Positions 42,919 to 51,030 of a DNA stretch of 64,000 nt are shown in pieces. The notes below the pieces were generated by a model, which ran no database searches, had not been told where the DNA came from, and was given only the letters and a program-made list of their open reading frames with translations. Source of the DNA: Methylobacterium sp. NMS14P (lineage in GTDB: Bacteria; Pseudomonadota; Alphaproteobacteria; Rhizobiales; Beijerinckiaceae); contig NZ_CP087106.1 in NCBI RefSeq assembly GCF_028583545.1, positions 6,204,580 through 6,268,579 on the forward strand, read 5' to 3'. Position numbers and translations under genes: made by a program. Positions within the stretch are counted from its first letter, which is position 1, and the number at the start of each line of letters is the position of its first letter.

Positions 42919-44241
42919 ATGCTTGGAAAAGACCTCTCCGGGCCATCCAGCCCCCTAGTGCAACCGGTTTCACTGGCGAAAAGCCCGGTGACGCCAGTTG
43001 TGCGCATCCAAACGCCGTCCCAGCGCAAGCGGGGCAAGGCGGCAAAGCGGCATGAGCGGAAACTGCGGGAGCAGATCACCCGGCTTGAAGCCGAAGGGAA
43101 GCACCGGCAGGCGAAGCGGCTAGGCCGGATGTACTGCAAATCCTTCGACGCGAAGCTGGTGGCGGCATCGGACGCCAACAGGAGGTTACCGGCAGGCCAG
43201 CGAGCCAAGAGGGCAGAGCTGCACGAGATCGCAGCCGATATGGATCTTCGGCAGACACAAGGCACCGCCACCTTCCGGGCCGAACCGAAGAAGAAGGGCT
43301 ATCGCCCAGTCGTGAACTTCGATCTTCGCGGCCGGACAGCCCAACTCGTGCTGAAACGAGCGGCCAAACCCTTCATAAAGATCAGACCGGACCAATACGC
43401 CAGCGATGGCGGCCAACCGGCAGCATGTCACCGGATCGTCGAACTCGCGGCTCAAGGCTACGCGTGGTTCGAGGAAATAGACGTGCGCAGTTTCTACGCC
43501 TCGATCAATTCAGAAGGCGTAACCGAGCTTCTTGGGGACCTCCCCAAGGGGATGACGGAAGCCAATGCACTCTCAAGCAGGGTCAGGGCCTCCTTCATGA
43601 AGACCAAGAGGGACATCCCCCATAACGACCTATGCAAACTTCGCAATGAGGTCCGGGCCGGTATCCCGCAAGGCTCCGCACTCTCCCCGCTAGTGGCAGA
43701 GGCGGTGATGTCGAACGTACTCGATCAAGCGACACAAGGGGCTGATTGGCCCGATGTGCAACTTGTCGTGTTCGCCGACAACATCGCCGTCCTTGGCCGC
43801 ACCAAGGCGGATGTAGAGGATGCGGCAGAGAACCTTGCGGGCGCGTTTTCAGGCAGCCAGCTCGGACCCTTTAATTTGCATCGCAAGCCTGCACGGTCAA
43901 TCAAACTGGGGTTCGACTTCTTGAGCACACGCTTCATCGCTCGTAATCGGCGCATCCGAGCCGAAGTAGCGCCTGCGGCGAGACTGAAGCGCCTTCACTG
44001 GATCTCTACAAAGCTCAAAGGTAGCACGTCCGCGAAGGAGATCAGGAGGCGGATGCGGAGTTGGGGCGCCGCTATGGGCCTGAGCAAGGGCGGTCGCCCT
44101 CTGACGAAAGCCGTGCAATGGGCGAACAGCGTCTTGAGCTACGCCTTGGTGCACAAGCTGCGAGGCCGGACCTTGCTCGCACAGGCGAACTATCACCATC
44201 GGGCTCTCCACAAGCCAGGCTTAATACATGCACACGGCTGA
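42919..44241 (+). CDS. reverse transcriptase with FADN active site
   Basis: The 440-aa product shows the reverse-transcriptase palm: a finger motif (GYRPVVNFDLRGRTAQLVLK), motif A FEEIDVRSFYASIN near residue 188, motif B AGIPQGSALSPLVAEAVMSN near 247–266, motif C VVFADNIAVLG near 283–292, and motif D/E GFDFLSTRF. Motif C has N where most reverse transcriptases have a second D. The N-terminus is very basic (SQRKRGKAAKRHERKLREQI); the C-terminal 90 residues form a thumb-like helical region. No maturase, HNH or other effector domain is fused. It is the last gene before attR and opposite in direction to the structural cluster. The start is uncertain (ATG 42919 or a later GTG). It could be a defence-type or orphan reverse transcriptase. 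Confidence 0.88.
   Translation: MLGKDLSGPSSPLVQPVSLAKSPVTPVVRIQTPSQRKRGKAAKRHERKLREQITRLEAEGKHRQAKRLGRMYCKSFDAKLVAASDANRRLPAGQRAKRAELHEIAADMDLRQTQGTATFRAEPKKKGYRPVVNFDLRGRTAQLVLKRAAKPFIKIRPDQYASDGGQPAACHRIVELAAQGYAWFEEIDVRSFYASINSEGVTELLGDLPKGMTEANALSSRVRASFMKTKRDIPHNDLCKLRNEVRAGIPQGSALSPLVAEAVMSNVLDQATQGADWPDVQLVVFADNIAVLGRTKADVEDAAENLAGAFSGSQLGPFNLHRKPARSIKLGFDFLSTRFIARNRRIRAEVAPAARLKRLHWISTKLKGSTSAKEIRRRMRSWGAAMGLSKGGRPLTKAVQWANSVLSYALVHKLRGRTLLAQANYHHRALHKPGLIHAHG
42959..42975 (+). repeat. island 17-bp near-palindrome, copy 4
   Basis: TGCAACCGGTTTCACTG near the 5' end of the reverse transcriptase frame; it either encodes QPVSL or lies in the leader if translation starts later. Confidence 0.8.
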
Positions 44242-44351
44242 TCCCAAACGGCCCAGATCGGCTTGCCGGCTGCTACACCTTAGTGCTACACCGCGGGAGT
44301 AGCTATCCCCTCTAAGCTATTGATTTTATAGGTGCGCGGCACCGGGGACGA

Positions 44352-44783
44352 TTGTCCCACCCCTTCCGCCGCCTCCGGGCGGGACCTTCGCGGCTGCCGG
44401 AACCTTGCGGGCGATCCCGCGCCGCTCACGCCCCGGAAACCTGCGCCGTCCGGGCATGGCTGGATCGCTGCGCCCTCCGCGCGGACGGCGCGCTGCGCGT
44501 GGCCGGCTGGGTCCACGACGCCGCGCAGCCCGACGCCCCCGTGTGCCTGGACATCGTGGTCGACGGCACGATCGTGGCGGTGACGGTGGCGGCGGAGTAC
44601 CGCGCCGACATCGCGGCGGCGGGCGTGGGCGACGGTCGGCACGGCTTCGACCTCGGCGTCGAGGCGCCCCTCGTCCCCGGGGTGCCGCACGTGGTCGAGG
44701 TGCGCCGCTCGGCCGACGAGGCGGTGATCTGCGCCATGGCCGCCGACGCGGCGGGCGTATGGCGGCCGCTGCTGGCCGCGTAG
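44352..44783 (+). CDS. hypothetical protein at the island right junction
   Basis: The frame encodes a globular beta-rich domain (ALRVAGWVHDAAQPDAPVCL, DIVVDGTIVAVTVAAEYRAD, GVGDGRHGFDLGVEAPLVPG), a pattern I associate with accessory domains in methylobacterial glycan-related proteins. The first 40 codons overlap attR and look non-coding, so the true start is probably further in, or the gene has lost its original 5' end through integration. It is core chromosomal sequence by composition. Confidence 0.6.
   Translation: MSHPFRRLRAGPSRLPEPCGRSRAAHAPETCAVRAWLDRCALRADGALRVAGWVHDAAQPDAPVCLDIVVDGTIVAVTVAAEYRADIAAAGVGDGRHGFDLGVEAPLVPGVPHVVEVRRSADEAVICAMAADAAGVWRPLLAA
44355..44370 (+). repeat. attR (16-bp direct repeat)
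   Basis: TCCCACCCCTTCCGCC identical to 23895–23910; followed by GCCTCC rather than the island's AGCGC. It defines the right end of the island. Confidence 0.88.
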
Positions 44784-44814
44784 CACGCCGCCCGTGGCGA
44801 AGCCGGGCGGGAAG

Positions 44815-46488
44815 TCAGGCGCGCCGCATCAGGCCGGGCGCGCGCAGGTCCGAGGCGCGGCTGCGCGTGGCGGGGACGCGCGACCCGGACATGCGCGGCG
44901 GCTCGGCCTGCCGGATCTGGTCGAGCAGGAGCGGGCGGGCGAAGTAGTAGCCCTGGGCGCAGCGGATCTGCGTCGCGCCGAGCAGGTAGGCGACCTCCTC
45001 GAAGGTCTCGACGCCCTCGGCGACGACCGTCATGCCGAGCGCCGCGCCGAGCGACTCGATCGCCTTCAGGACGATCTGGCTGCGCGGCCGCTTGTCGATG
45101 TCGGTGATGAACGAGCGGTCGATCTTGAGCTCGTCCGCGGTGATGTCCGCCAGGGCCGCGAGGGACGAGTAGCCGACGCCGAAATCGTCGATCGAGACCC
45201 GCGCGCCGATCGCCCGGATCTTCGGCAGAACCTCGCGCTGGAAGCGGCCCGTCGTGAAGAAGGCCTCCTCGGTCAGTTCGAGCACGAAGCGCTCCGCGAG
45301 GCCGGTCTCGCCCAGAGTCGCGCAGAAGGCGGTCATGAACGGCACGTCGCAGGCCTGCTTGGCGGCGATGTTGAGGCTCACGGTGACGTCGGGTCCGAAC
45401 ACCTCGTCGATGTCGGGCATGGCCTGCACGGTCTCGGACAGGAGCTGGAGGGTGATCTCGTTGATCAGCCCCAGCTCGATGGCGAGGGCGATGAAGTCGC
45501 CGGGGGCCTGGATCATGCCGAGCTCGTCGCGCCAGCGCAGCAGCACCTCGACGCCCGTGACCGCGTGGGAGCGCATGTCGACCTTCGGCTGGAAGGCGCA
45601 GCAGAAGGAGCGGTCGCGGATCGCCAGCCGGAGGCGCTGCTCCACGGCCATGCGGGCCGTGGCGGCCTGGCTCATCGCGTCGTCGAAGATGCTGACGCCG
45701 CCCTTCAGCTCGCCCTTCACCCGGTACATCGCGTTGTCGGCCTGCCGGGCCAGGGCCTCGTAGCTGTCGCCGTGCTCCGGGAAGAGGCTGAGGCCGATGG
45801 AGGCGGAGGCGAAGATCTCGTGCCCGTCGATGAAGAACGGCTGCTTCAGGCGCTCCGAGATGGCGCGCACCGCGGCCAGCGCCTCGTTCCGGTCGGTGAT
45901 CGGGGCGAGCAGGAGCACGAACTCGTCGCCGCCGATCCGGGCGAGGAGGTCGCTCGGGCGCAGCGAGCCGCCGATCCGGTCTGACACCTTGCGCAGCAGG
46001 GCGTCGCCGGCGGCGTGGCTGTAGTAGTCGTTGATGTGCTTGAAGTTGTCGAGATCGATGAAGGCCAGGGCAAAGCGGTCCCCCGGCATCGATCCCGCCA
46101 GCACGTCCGCGATGCTCTGCTCGAACATCGTCCTATTGGGCAGGCCGGTCAGGGCGTCGATGAAGGCCTTGGTGATCAGCTCCCGCTGGATCCGGTGATG
46201 GTGCGTGACGTCGGTCAGGGTCGTGAGCGTGAAGGCGTCCGGGCCCTCGGCGACCGGCCGCGTCTGCACCTCGAACATCCGGTCGTCGACGGCCTCGACG
46301 GTCGCGGTGTCCCGGCCGCCGCCCGTCGTGGCGGGCAGCGCCTGGACGGCCTTGTCCCCGAGGGCGCGCGCGGCGGCGTTGGCCAGGACGCAGTGACCCT
46401 GGTCGTCACGGACCACGACGCCGACCGGAAGCGCCTGGATGGCGGCCTCGAGCAGGGTTTGACGCTCCGGTACAGCGAACTCGCTCAT
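44815..46488 (-). CDS. PAS–GGDEF–EAL cyclic-di-GMP enzyme
   Basis: The 557-aa product has a PAS-like domain at residues 1–115 (LLEAAIQALPVGVVVRDDQG). A GGDEF diguanylate cyclase domain at about 120–285 has FIDLDNFKHINDYYSHAAGD and intact RIGGDEFVLLL. An EAL phosphodiesterase domain at about 300–545 has EVLLRW in place of EALLRW, NIAAKQ, ELTEEAFF and SIDDFGVGYSSLAALADI. Both catalytic sets look largely intact, so it could make or break cyclic-di-GMP. The ATG at 46488 follows GGCAGGGCGGGG and overlaps the stop of the HerA-like gene by 4 bases. Confidence 0.94.
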   Translation of the reverse strand: MSEFAVPERQTLLEAAIQALPVGVVVRDDQGHCVLANAAARALGDKAVQALPATTGGGRDTATVEAVDDRMFEVQTRPVAEGPDAFTLTTLTDVTHHHRIQRELITKAFIDALTGLPNRTMFEQSIADVLAGSMPGDRFALAFIDLDNFKHINDYYSHAAGDALLRKVSDRIGGSLRPSDLLARIGGDEFVLLLAPITDRNEALAAVRAISERLKQPFFIDGHEIFASASIGLSLFPEHGDSYEALARQADNAMYRVKGELKGGVSIFDDAMSQAATARMAVEQRLRLAIRDRSFCCAFQPKVDMRSHAVTGVEVLLRWRDELGMIQAPGDFIALAIELGLINEITLQLLSETVQAMPDIDEVFGPDVTVSLNIAAKQACDVPFMTAFCATLGETGLAERFVLELTEEAFFTTGRFQREVLPKIRAIGARVSIDDFGVGYSSLAALADITADELKIDRSFITDIDKRPRSQIVLKAIESLGAALGMTVVAEGVETFEEVAYLLGATQIRCAQGYYFARPLLLDQIRQAEPPRMSGSRVPATRSRASDLRAPGLMRRA

Positions 46489-48323
46489 GCCCCGCCCTGC
46501 TGCCAAAGGGACTTGGCAGGCTGGACGCCAGTCCGGTCACCGGTCTGGGCCTGATCGCCGGCCTCGAGGGGACGGCGGAGCAGCCGGCGATGCACCTGCT
46601 CCAGGGCGGCGCCGTGCGGGCTGTCCGGGCCGGTCTCGCGCCCGAGGCGTGCCGCAGCGCCCGGATCCGCATCGTGTCCGGGGACCTTGTTCATGGTCGC
46701 GCCGCGCCAGCGCTCGACGACGGCGCCGACGAAGGCCGCGCCGGCGACGGCCGCGCCGTCCTCGGCGGCGCGGCCGCTCGCGTCGTTGCGCGGGTGCCGC
46801 GCCGACGGCAGCGGCCGGAATGTCATCCGGGCCGGGATCGGGACGCCCTCGCCGAACGCGATGACCTCGCCGGTGCCCAGAGACGGCACGAAGGTGAGCA
46901 GGTTGGTGGCGTCCGACACAGCCGCGGCCAGGAAAGCTTGGTCGCGCGCGTTGGTCATCCGCATGGCGAACAGGGTGCTGCACTGGGACATGATCGTCGC
47001 GTCGAGCTCGGCCGGGCGCTGGGTGACGAGGCCGAGATGGACGCCGTGCTTGCGGCCCTCGCGGGCGATCCGCGCTAGGGCGCGACGCGTCGGCGTGAAG
47101 CCGACCGAGCGGTCGGCCGAGGCGAAGCGGTGGGCCTCCTCGCAGACGAACAGCAGCGGGACTGCGCCCTCGCTCCAGATGCCGAACTCGAAGGCGAGGC
47201 GGCACAGGACGCACACGACGGCGTCCACGACCTCCATCGGCAGGCCGGCGAGCTGCATGATCGTCATCGGCCGCCCGTCGGGATCGAGCCGGAACAGGTG
47301 CGCCAGGATCTCGCCCATCATGTCGCCGCCGACATTGGCGTTGTCGAACATGAAGCCGTGCCGCGGATCGTTCCGGATCGCCTCGATCCGGGTGATCAGC
47401 CGGTGATAGTGCATCCGCGAGACGCGGTTCTCGAGCCGCCCCATCCGCTCGTCGATGAGCGCGAGCAGGTCCTGCAGCATGTAGGGGACCGGCGTGTCGA
47501 CCGTGTAGCCGGCGCCCTTGCCGAACGGCCGCTTGACGATCTGGCGGTCGCCCGCCTCCTTGTACTGCCCGTACTTGCTCTTCGCGTGGGGGATCACCTC
47601 GGCGAGGATCTCGATCTCCTCGTCCACGGCCGGACGTCCGCCGTAGATGACGTCGGCGATCTCCTCGAGGTTGAACAGCCAGAACGGCAGCTTGAGGGCC
47701 CGCGGGCTGATGACGCTCGCGCGGTCGCCGAAGCTGGCGGCGTACTCATTGTGCACGTCGAGCAGGAAGACGCGCACGGCCGGCCTGGCCCGCATCACCT
47801 CGTCCAGGATGACGGTGACGCCGCTGGACTTGCCGACGCCGGTCGCGCCGAGCACCGCGAAGTGCTTGGAGAGCAGGTCGTCGATCTTGATGCAGGCCGG
47901 CGTGTCGGGGTCCTGATAGAGCGCGCCGACGGCCGCGGTGTTCGTCGCCGACACCTGGTGGACGATCCGCAGGTCGGCGGCAGACAGGAGTTCGACGGTG
48001 TCGCCGATCGCGGGGTAGCAGGTCACGCCGCGGCTGAAGCGGCGCGCGTCGTGTCCCGCGACGATCTCGCCGAGCAGGTCGAGGCTCGCGTAGGCGCCTG
48101 GCCGGTGCCCGCGCTCGCTGCCCGAGGACAGCGTGGTGACGATGCCGATGAGGGTTGCGTCCCCGGCCCGGACCCGGACCAGATTGCCGACGGTGACCCG
48201 CACCCTGGGCCGCCCGTCCTGCACGACGAGTTCCAGATGGACCTTCGATCCCTCGATGGACGTCACGGCGCCCATGTGCGACGCGGCATCGTCGTGCCGG
48301 ACCGTTCCGTCGCCGCTCAACAT
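46485..48323 (-). CDS. HerA-like ATPase (DUF87 family)
   Basis: The product of about 612 aa has an N-terminal beta-barrel (GAVTSIEGSKVHLELVVQDG) of the HerA type. A RecA-like hexameric ATPase core includes Walker A HFAVLGATGVGKSSGVTVIL, FLLDVHNEYAASFGDR, Walker B VPLLFVCEEAHRFA and an arginine-finger region near IAREGRKHGVHLGLVTQRPA. HerA pairs with NurA nuclease in archaea; in bacteria similar ATPases act in DNA processing or defence. No nuclease partner is adjacent; instead the GGDEF–EAL gene is coupled by ATGA overlap. ATG at 48323 follows AGGG; ATG at 48275 is the alternative. Confidence 0.9.
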   Translation of the reverse strand: MLSGDGTVRHDDAASHMGAVTSIEGSKVHLELVVQDGRPRVRVTVGNLVRVRAGDATLIGIVTTLSSGSERGHRPGAYASLDLLGEIVAGHDARRFSRGVTCYPAIGDTVELLSAADLRIVHQVSATNTAAVGALYQDPDTPACIKIDDLLSKHFAVLGATGVGKSSGVTVILDEVMRARPAVRVFLLDVHNEYAASFGDRASVISPRALKLPFWLFNLEEIADVIYGGRPAVDEEIEILAEVIPHAKSKYGQYKEAGDRQIVKRPFGKGAGYTVDTPVPYMLQDLLALIDERMGRLENRVSRMHYHRLITRIEAIRNDPRHGFMFDNANVGGDMMGEILAHLFRLDPDGRPMTIMQLAGLPMEVVDAVVCVLCRLAFEFGIWSEGAVPLLFVCEEAHRFASADRSVGFTPTRRALARIAREGRKHGVHLGLVTQRPAELDATIMSQCSTLFAMRMTNARDQAFLAAAVSDATNLLTFVPSLGTGEVIAFGEGVPIPARMTFRPLPSARHPRNDASGRAAEDGAAVAGAAFVGAVVERWRGATMNKVPGHDADPGAAARLGRETGPDSPHGAALEQVHRRLLRRPLEAGDQAQTGDRTGVQPAKSLWQQGGA

Positions 48324-48619
48324 CGTCCGCACCCTGGTCCGAAACAGAATCGGCGCGATACTGAGTGGCCGTGATTAAAGTTCTGACAAAGAAATGCGCG
48401 CGGCGAAACAATGCTTAACCGATGCCTTACGGATCTTCAGCGTCGGCAAGGTTGTATTTTGCGACCGATGCGACGATTGCCGTCCGGGTCGAAACGCGAC
48501 GGGCGGCATGACGAGGAGCACGCCGCGCGAGGCGCCTGCGGAAGCCTCGCGAACTGATCCGAGCGATGGGCTGTGCGTCCCCGACCGGGCTGTGGCCTAT
48601 GGCCCGGCCGGTCTGATGC

Positions 48620-48820
48620 CTAGGTGGGTTGGCCGTCGCCGAAATGCTCGCGCATCCAGCACTCACCGGATATCCGGGCGCCGTTCTGCGTGACGAAGGC
48701 GTAGGGCGAATGTTCCACCACCGCGCCGCCGCGCCTGCGGATGACCCAGCGGAAACAGCGGGGATCGTCCACGCACGGGACGATCTCGACGGTGTGAGAG
48801 CGCGTGATTTCGGTCGTCAT
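48620..48820 (-). CDS. small hypothetical protein (66 aa)
   Basis: MTTEITRSHTVEIVPCVDDP, RCFRWVIRRRGGAVVEHSPY, ending ECWMREHFGDGQPT. Alternating strands with Cys and Trp suggest a compact folded domain. The start at 48820 removes a basic upstream extension. Similar short proteins recur in methylobacterial genomes; function unknown. Confidence 0.65.
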   Translation of the reverse strand: MTTEITRSHTVEIVPCVDDPRCFRWVIRRRGGAVVEHSPYAFVTQNGARISGECWMREHFGDGQPT

Positions 48821-49010
48821 GACCAGTAAACGCCTGAGTGCGGGACTCCGCTCCACGGCTCATGTGTGGAGGGTTACCGAGCGGTGTGGCCGCGCACGCG
48901 AATTGGTCCCGTTCGTCTGGCTCTATGGCCGGAACCTTCCCCGCCGCGGTCCGGTTCGGGCCGAGCCTTCCCGCCGGGCGCGACCCGGCGCCGAGCGACA
49001 AGGATGCTGC

Positions 49011-49253
49011 ATGCCGATCAAGGCCCTCAACGACCGCAAGAAGCTGTCGAGCGACTTCAACGAGGCCAACGACGCCTTCATCGACGAGGTGCTGAGCGCG
49101 CTCCAGGGTGGCCGGATCCCCCTCGATCTCGCCCGCGCCTATCTCGCGCATCCCGTCGCGATGATGCACACGGACGGGGCGCAGGCCGTCGCCAACTACT
49201 TCGAGCGCATGCTGGCCCAGCGGCCGAACATCGACTGGACGCCGGGCGCCTGA
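49011..49253 (+). CDS. small hypothetical protein (80 aa)
   Basis: MPIKALNDRKKLSSDFNEAN, DAFIDEVLSALQGGRIPLDL and so on: an all-helical protein rich in charged residues. AAGGATG stands just upstream. The next gene follows after 34 bases in the same direction, so both may share a promoter in the 190-base gap to the left, divergent from 48820. Confidence 0.7.
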   Translation: MPIKALNDRKKLSSDFNEANDAFIDEVLSALQGGRIPLDLARAYLAHPVAMMHTDGAQAVANYFERMLAQRPNIDWTPGA

Positions 49254-49287
49254 GCGCGGCACCGAACCCCGACGAGAAGGAGCGCGG

Positions 49288-49503
49288 ATGACTGCCGACG
49301 AGATCGAGGATCTGAACCGGGCGCGCGCCGCCCTGGCCCGCCAGCGGAACGCCATCGCGCGGCGCCTGAGCGGCCTCGACGTGGCGCCGATCTCCATGGC
49401 CGAGGACCTGACCCGGACCCTGCTCGCCATCGAGGCCGTGGACCGCGCCCTGGTCGATGCGGGTCAGCCGCATATCGACATCGGCCATCGGCCGGACGCC
49501 TAG
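49288..49503 (+). CDS. small helical hypothetical protein (71 aa)
   Basis: MTADEIEDLNRARAALARQR, NAIARRLSGLDVAPISMAED, LTRTLLAIEAVDRALVDAG. Two amphipathic helices suggest a small coiled-coil protein. GAGAAGGAGC precedes the ATG. Lies between the 80-aa gene and metY-like gene. Confidence 0.7.
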   Translation: MTADEIEDLNRARAALARQRNAIARRLSGLDVAPISMAEDLTRTLLAIEAVDRALVDAGQPHIDIGHRPDA

Positions 49504-49604
49504 GGATTGCGGCGCGCGCGGTCGCGGGCGAGTGTTCGCGGCCGAGTCTTGCGCCGCACTCCCGGGCGAGCGTACAGGCTCGGGTGCTCTGAGGAGACCC
49601 AACG

Positions 49605-50885
49605 ATGTCCGACCGCCTGCCCGGCTTCAACACGCTGGCGATCCACGCGGGCGCCGCCCCCGACGCGGCCACCGGCGCGCGGGCGACGCCGATCTACCAG
49701 ACCACCAGCTTCGTGTTCGACGACGTCGACCACGCCGCGTCGCTGTTCGGGCTCCAGGCCTTCGGCAACATCTACACGCGGATCACCAATCCGACGAACG
49801 CCGTGCTGGAGGAGCGCATCGCCGCGCTGGAGGGCGGGACCGCTGCCCTGGCGGTCGCCTCCGGCCACGCGGCCGAGTTCCTGACCATGCACGCGCTGAT
49901 GCAGCCGGGCGACGAGTTCGTGGCCTCGAACAAGCTCTACGGCGGCTCGATCAATCAGTTCAACCACTCGTACAAGAACTTCGGCTGGTCGGTGGCCTGG
50001 GCCGACAACGACGACCCCGCCTCCTTCGAGGCGGCGATCACGCCGCGCACCAAGGCGATCTTCTGCGAATCGATCGCCAACCCCGGCGGCGTCATCACCG
50101 ACCTGGCGGCGCTGTCGCAGATCGCCAAGAAGCACAACATCCCGCTCGTCGTCGACAACACCATGGCGACGCCGTACCTGATCCGGCCCTTCGAGCACGG
50201 CGCCGACATCGTGGTGCACTCGGCCACCAAGTTCCTCGGCGGCCACGGCAACTCGATCGGCGGCCTGATCGTCGACGGCGGCTCGTTCCAGTGGGCCGGC
50301 GACGCGCGCTACCCGATGATGAGCCAGCCGCGGCCGGAATATTCCGGCATGGTGCTGGCCGAGACCTTCGGCAATTTCGGCTTCGCCATCGCCTGCCGGG
50401 TGCTGGGCCTGCGCGACCTCGGGCCGGCGCTGTCGCCGTTCAACGCCTTCCTGATCCTGAACGGCATCGAGACGCTGCCGCTGCGCATGCAGCGCCACTC
50501 CGACAACGCGCTGACGGTGGCCAAGCACCTGTCGACGCATCCGGCCGTGTCGTGGGTGAGCTATCCCGGCCTGGAGACCGACCGCTACCATCAGCTCGCC
50601 CGGCGCTACACGCCGAACGGCGCGGGCGCCGTCTTCACCTTCGGGCTGAAGGGCGGCTACGACGCGGGCGTCAAGCTCGTGTCGAGCCTGCAGCTGTTCT
50701 CGCACCTCGCCAATATCGGCGACACCCGCTCGCTGATCATCCACCCGGCCTCGACGACCCACCGCCAGCTCACCGACGCGCAGAAGACCGCCGCGGGCGC
50801 GGGACCCGACGTGGTGCGGCTGTCGATCGGGCTGGAGGATCCGGCCGACCTGATCGACGACCTCGACTCGGCGCTCGCGGGCTGA
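49605..50885 (+). CDS. metY: O-acetylhomoserine sulfhydrylase (PLP enzyme)
   Basis: The 426-aa product is a Cys/Met-metabolism PLP-dependent enzyme that makes homocysteine from O-acetylhomoserine and sulfide. [40 protein letters not shown] and [20 protein letters not shown] are typical of the OAH sulfhydrylase branch. [20 protein letters not shown] holds the PLP Lys (SATK), and [18 protein letters not shown] near the C-terminus is specific to this branch. A strong ribosome-binding site (GAGGAGAC) precedes the ATG. I looked for a SAM-II riboswitch in the 100-base leader and did not find a convincing one. A hairpin follows the gene. Confidence 0.94.
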   Translation: MSDRLPGFNTLAIHAGAAPDAATGARATPIYQTTSFVFDDVDHAASLFGLQAFGNIYTRITNPTNAVLEERIAALEGGTAALAVASGHAAEFLTMHALMQPGDEFVASNKLYGGSINQFNHSYKNFGWSVAWADNDDPASFEAAITPRTKAIFCESIANPGGVITDLAALSQIAKKHNIPLVVDNTMATPYLIRPFEHGADIVVHSATKFLGGHGNSIGGLIVDGGSFQWAGDARYPMMSQPRPEYSGMVLAETFGNFGFAIACRVLGLRDLGPALSPFNAFLILNGIETLPLRMQRHSDNALTVAKHLSTHPAVSWVSYPGLETDRYHQLARRYTPNGAGAVFTFGLKGGYDAGVKLVSSLQLFSHLANIGDTRSLIIHPASTTHRQLTDAQKTAAGAGPDVVRLSIGLEDPADLIDDLDSALAG

Positions 50886-50993
50886 CGCGCCGACGCCGGA
50901 CGAACCGGCCGCGCCATCCCCGGGATCGCCGTGAGGCGACCCGGGCAGCGCGCGCGATGGCGGTGACGCCCGAACGAGGCTGACGTGGCGGTG

Positions 50994-51022
50994 CCGGCCG
51001 TCGCGTGAGGCGCGACGGCCGG
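50994..51022. terminator. hairpin between convergent genes
   Basis: CCGGCCGTCGCG pairs perfectly with its complement (12 bp, 5-base loop TGAGG) between the convergent metY-like and acyl-CoA dehydrogenase genes. Confidence 0.55.
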
Positions 51023-51030
51023 TGGGACGC

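Larger units (their letters stand above)
23895..44370. mobile_element. integrated genomic island in tRNA-Ser (decayed prophage-like)
   Basis: A roughly 20.5-kb segment is bounded by a 16-bp direct repeat of the tRNA-Ser 3' end, with a tyrosine integrase starting about 90 bases inside attL. Inside are a repressor-like gene and operator, HNH and ribbon-helix-helix proteins, a tail tape-measure-like gene, a serine recombinase, two insertion sequences, an AT-rich cassette and a reverse transcriptase. No capsid, portal, terminase or conjugation genes are seen. Integrity is compromised: the tape-measure gene and one small gene are split by insertion sequences. Gene density and composition differ from the flanking core. 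Confidence 0.88.

Noticed and set aside
39429..42975. Diversity-generating retroelement (template and variable repeats)
   Set aside because: The repeated sequences share only 17–18 bases with no adenine-biased differences; DGR repeats are usually over 100 bases and near a C-terminal lectin-like domain, none of which is visible.
49504..49604. SAM-II riboswitch in the leader of metY
   Set aside because: The roughly 100-base leader lacks the expected pseudoknot sequence pattern; only generic GC-rich pairing is present.
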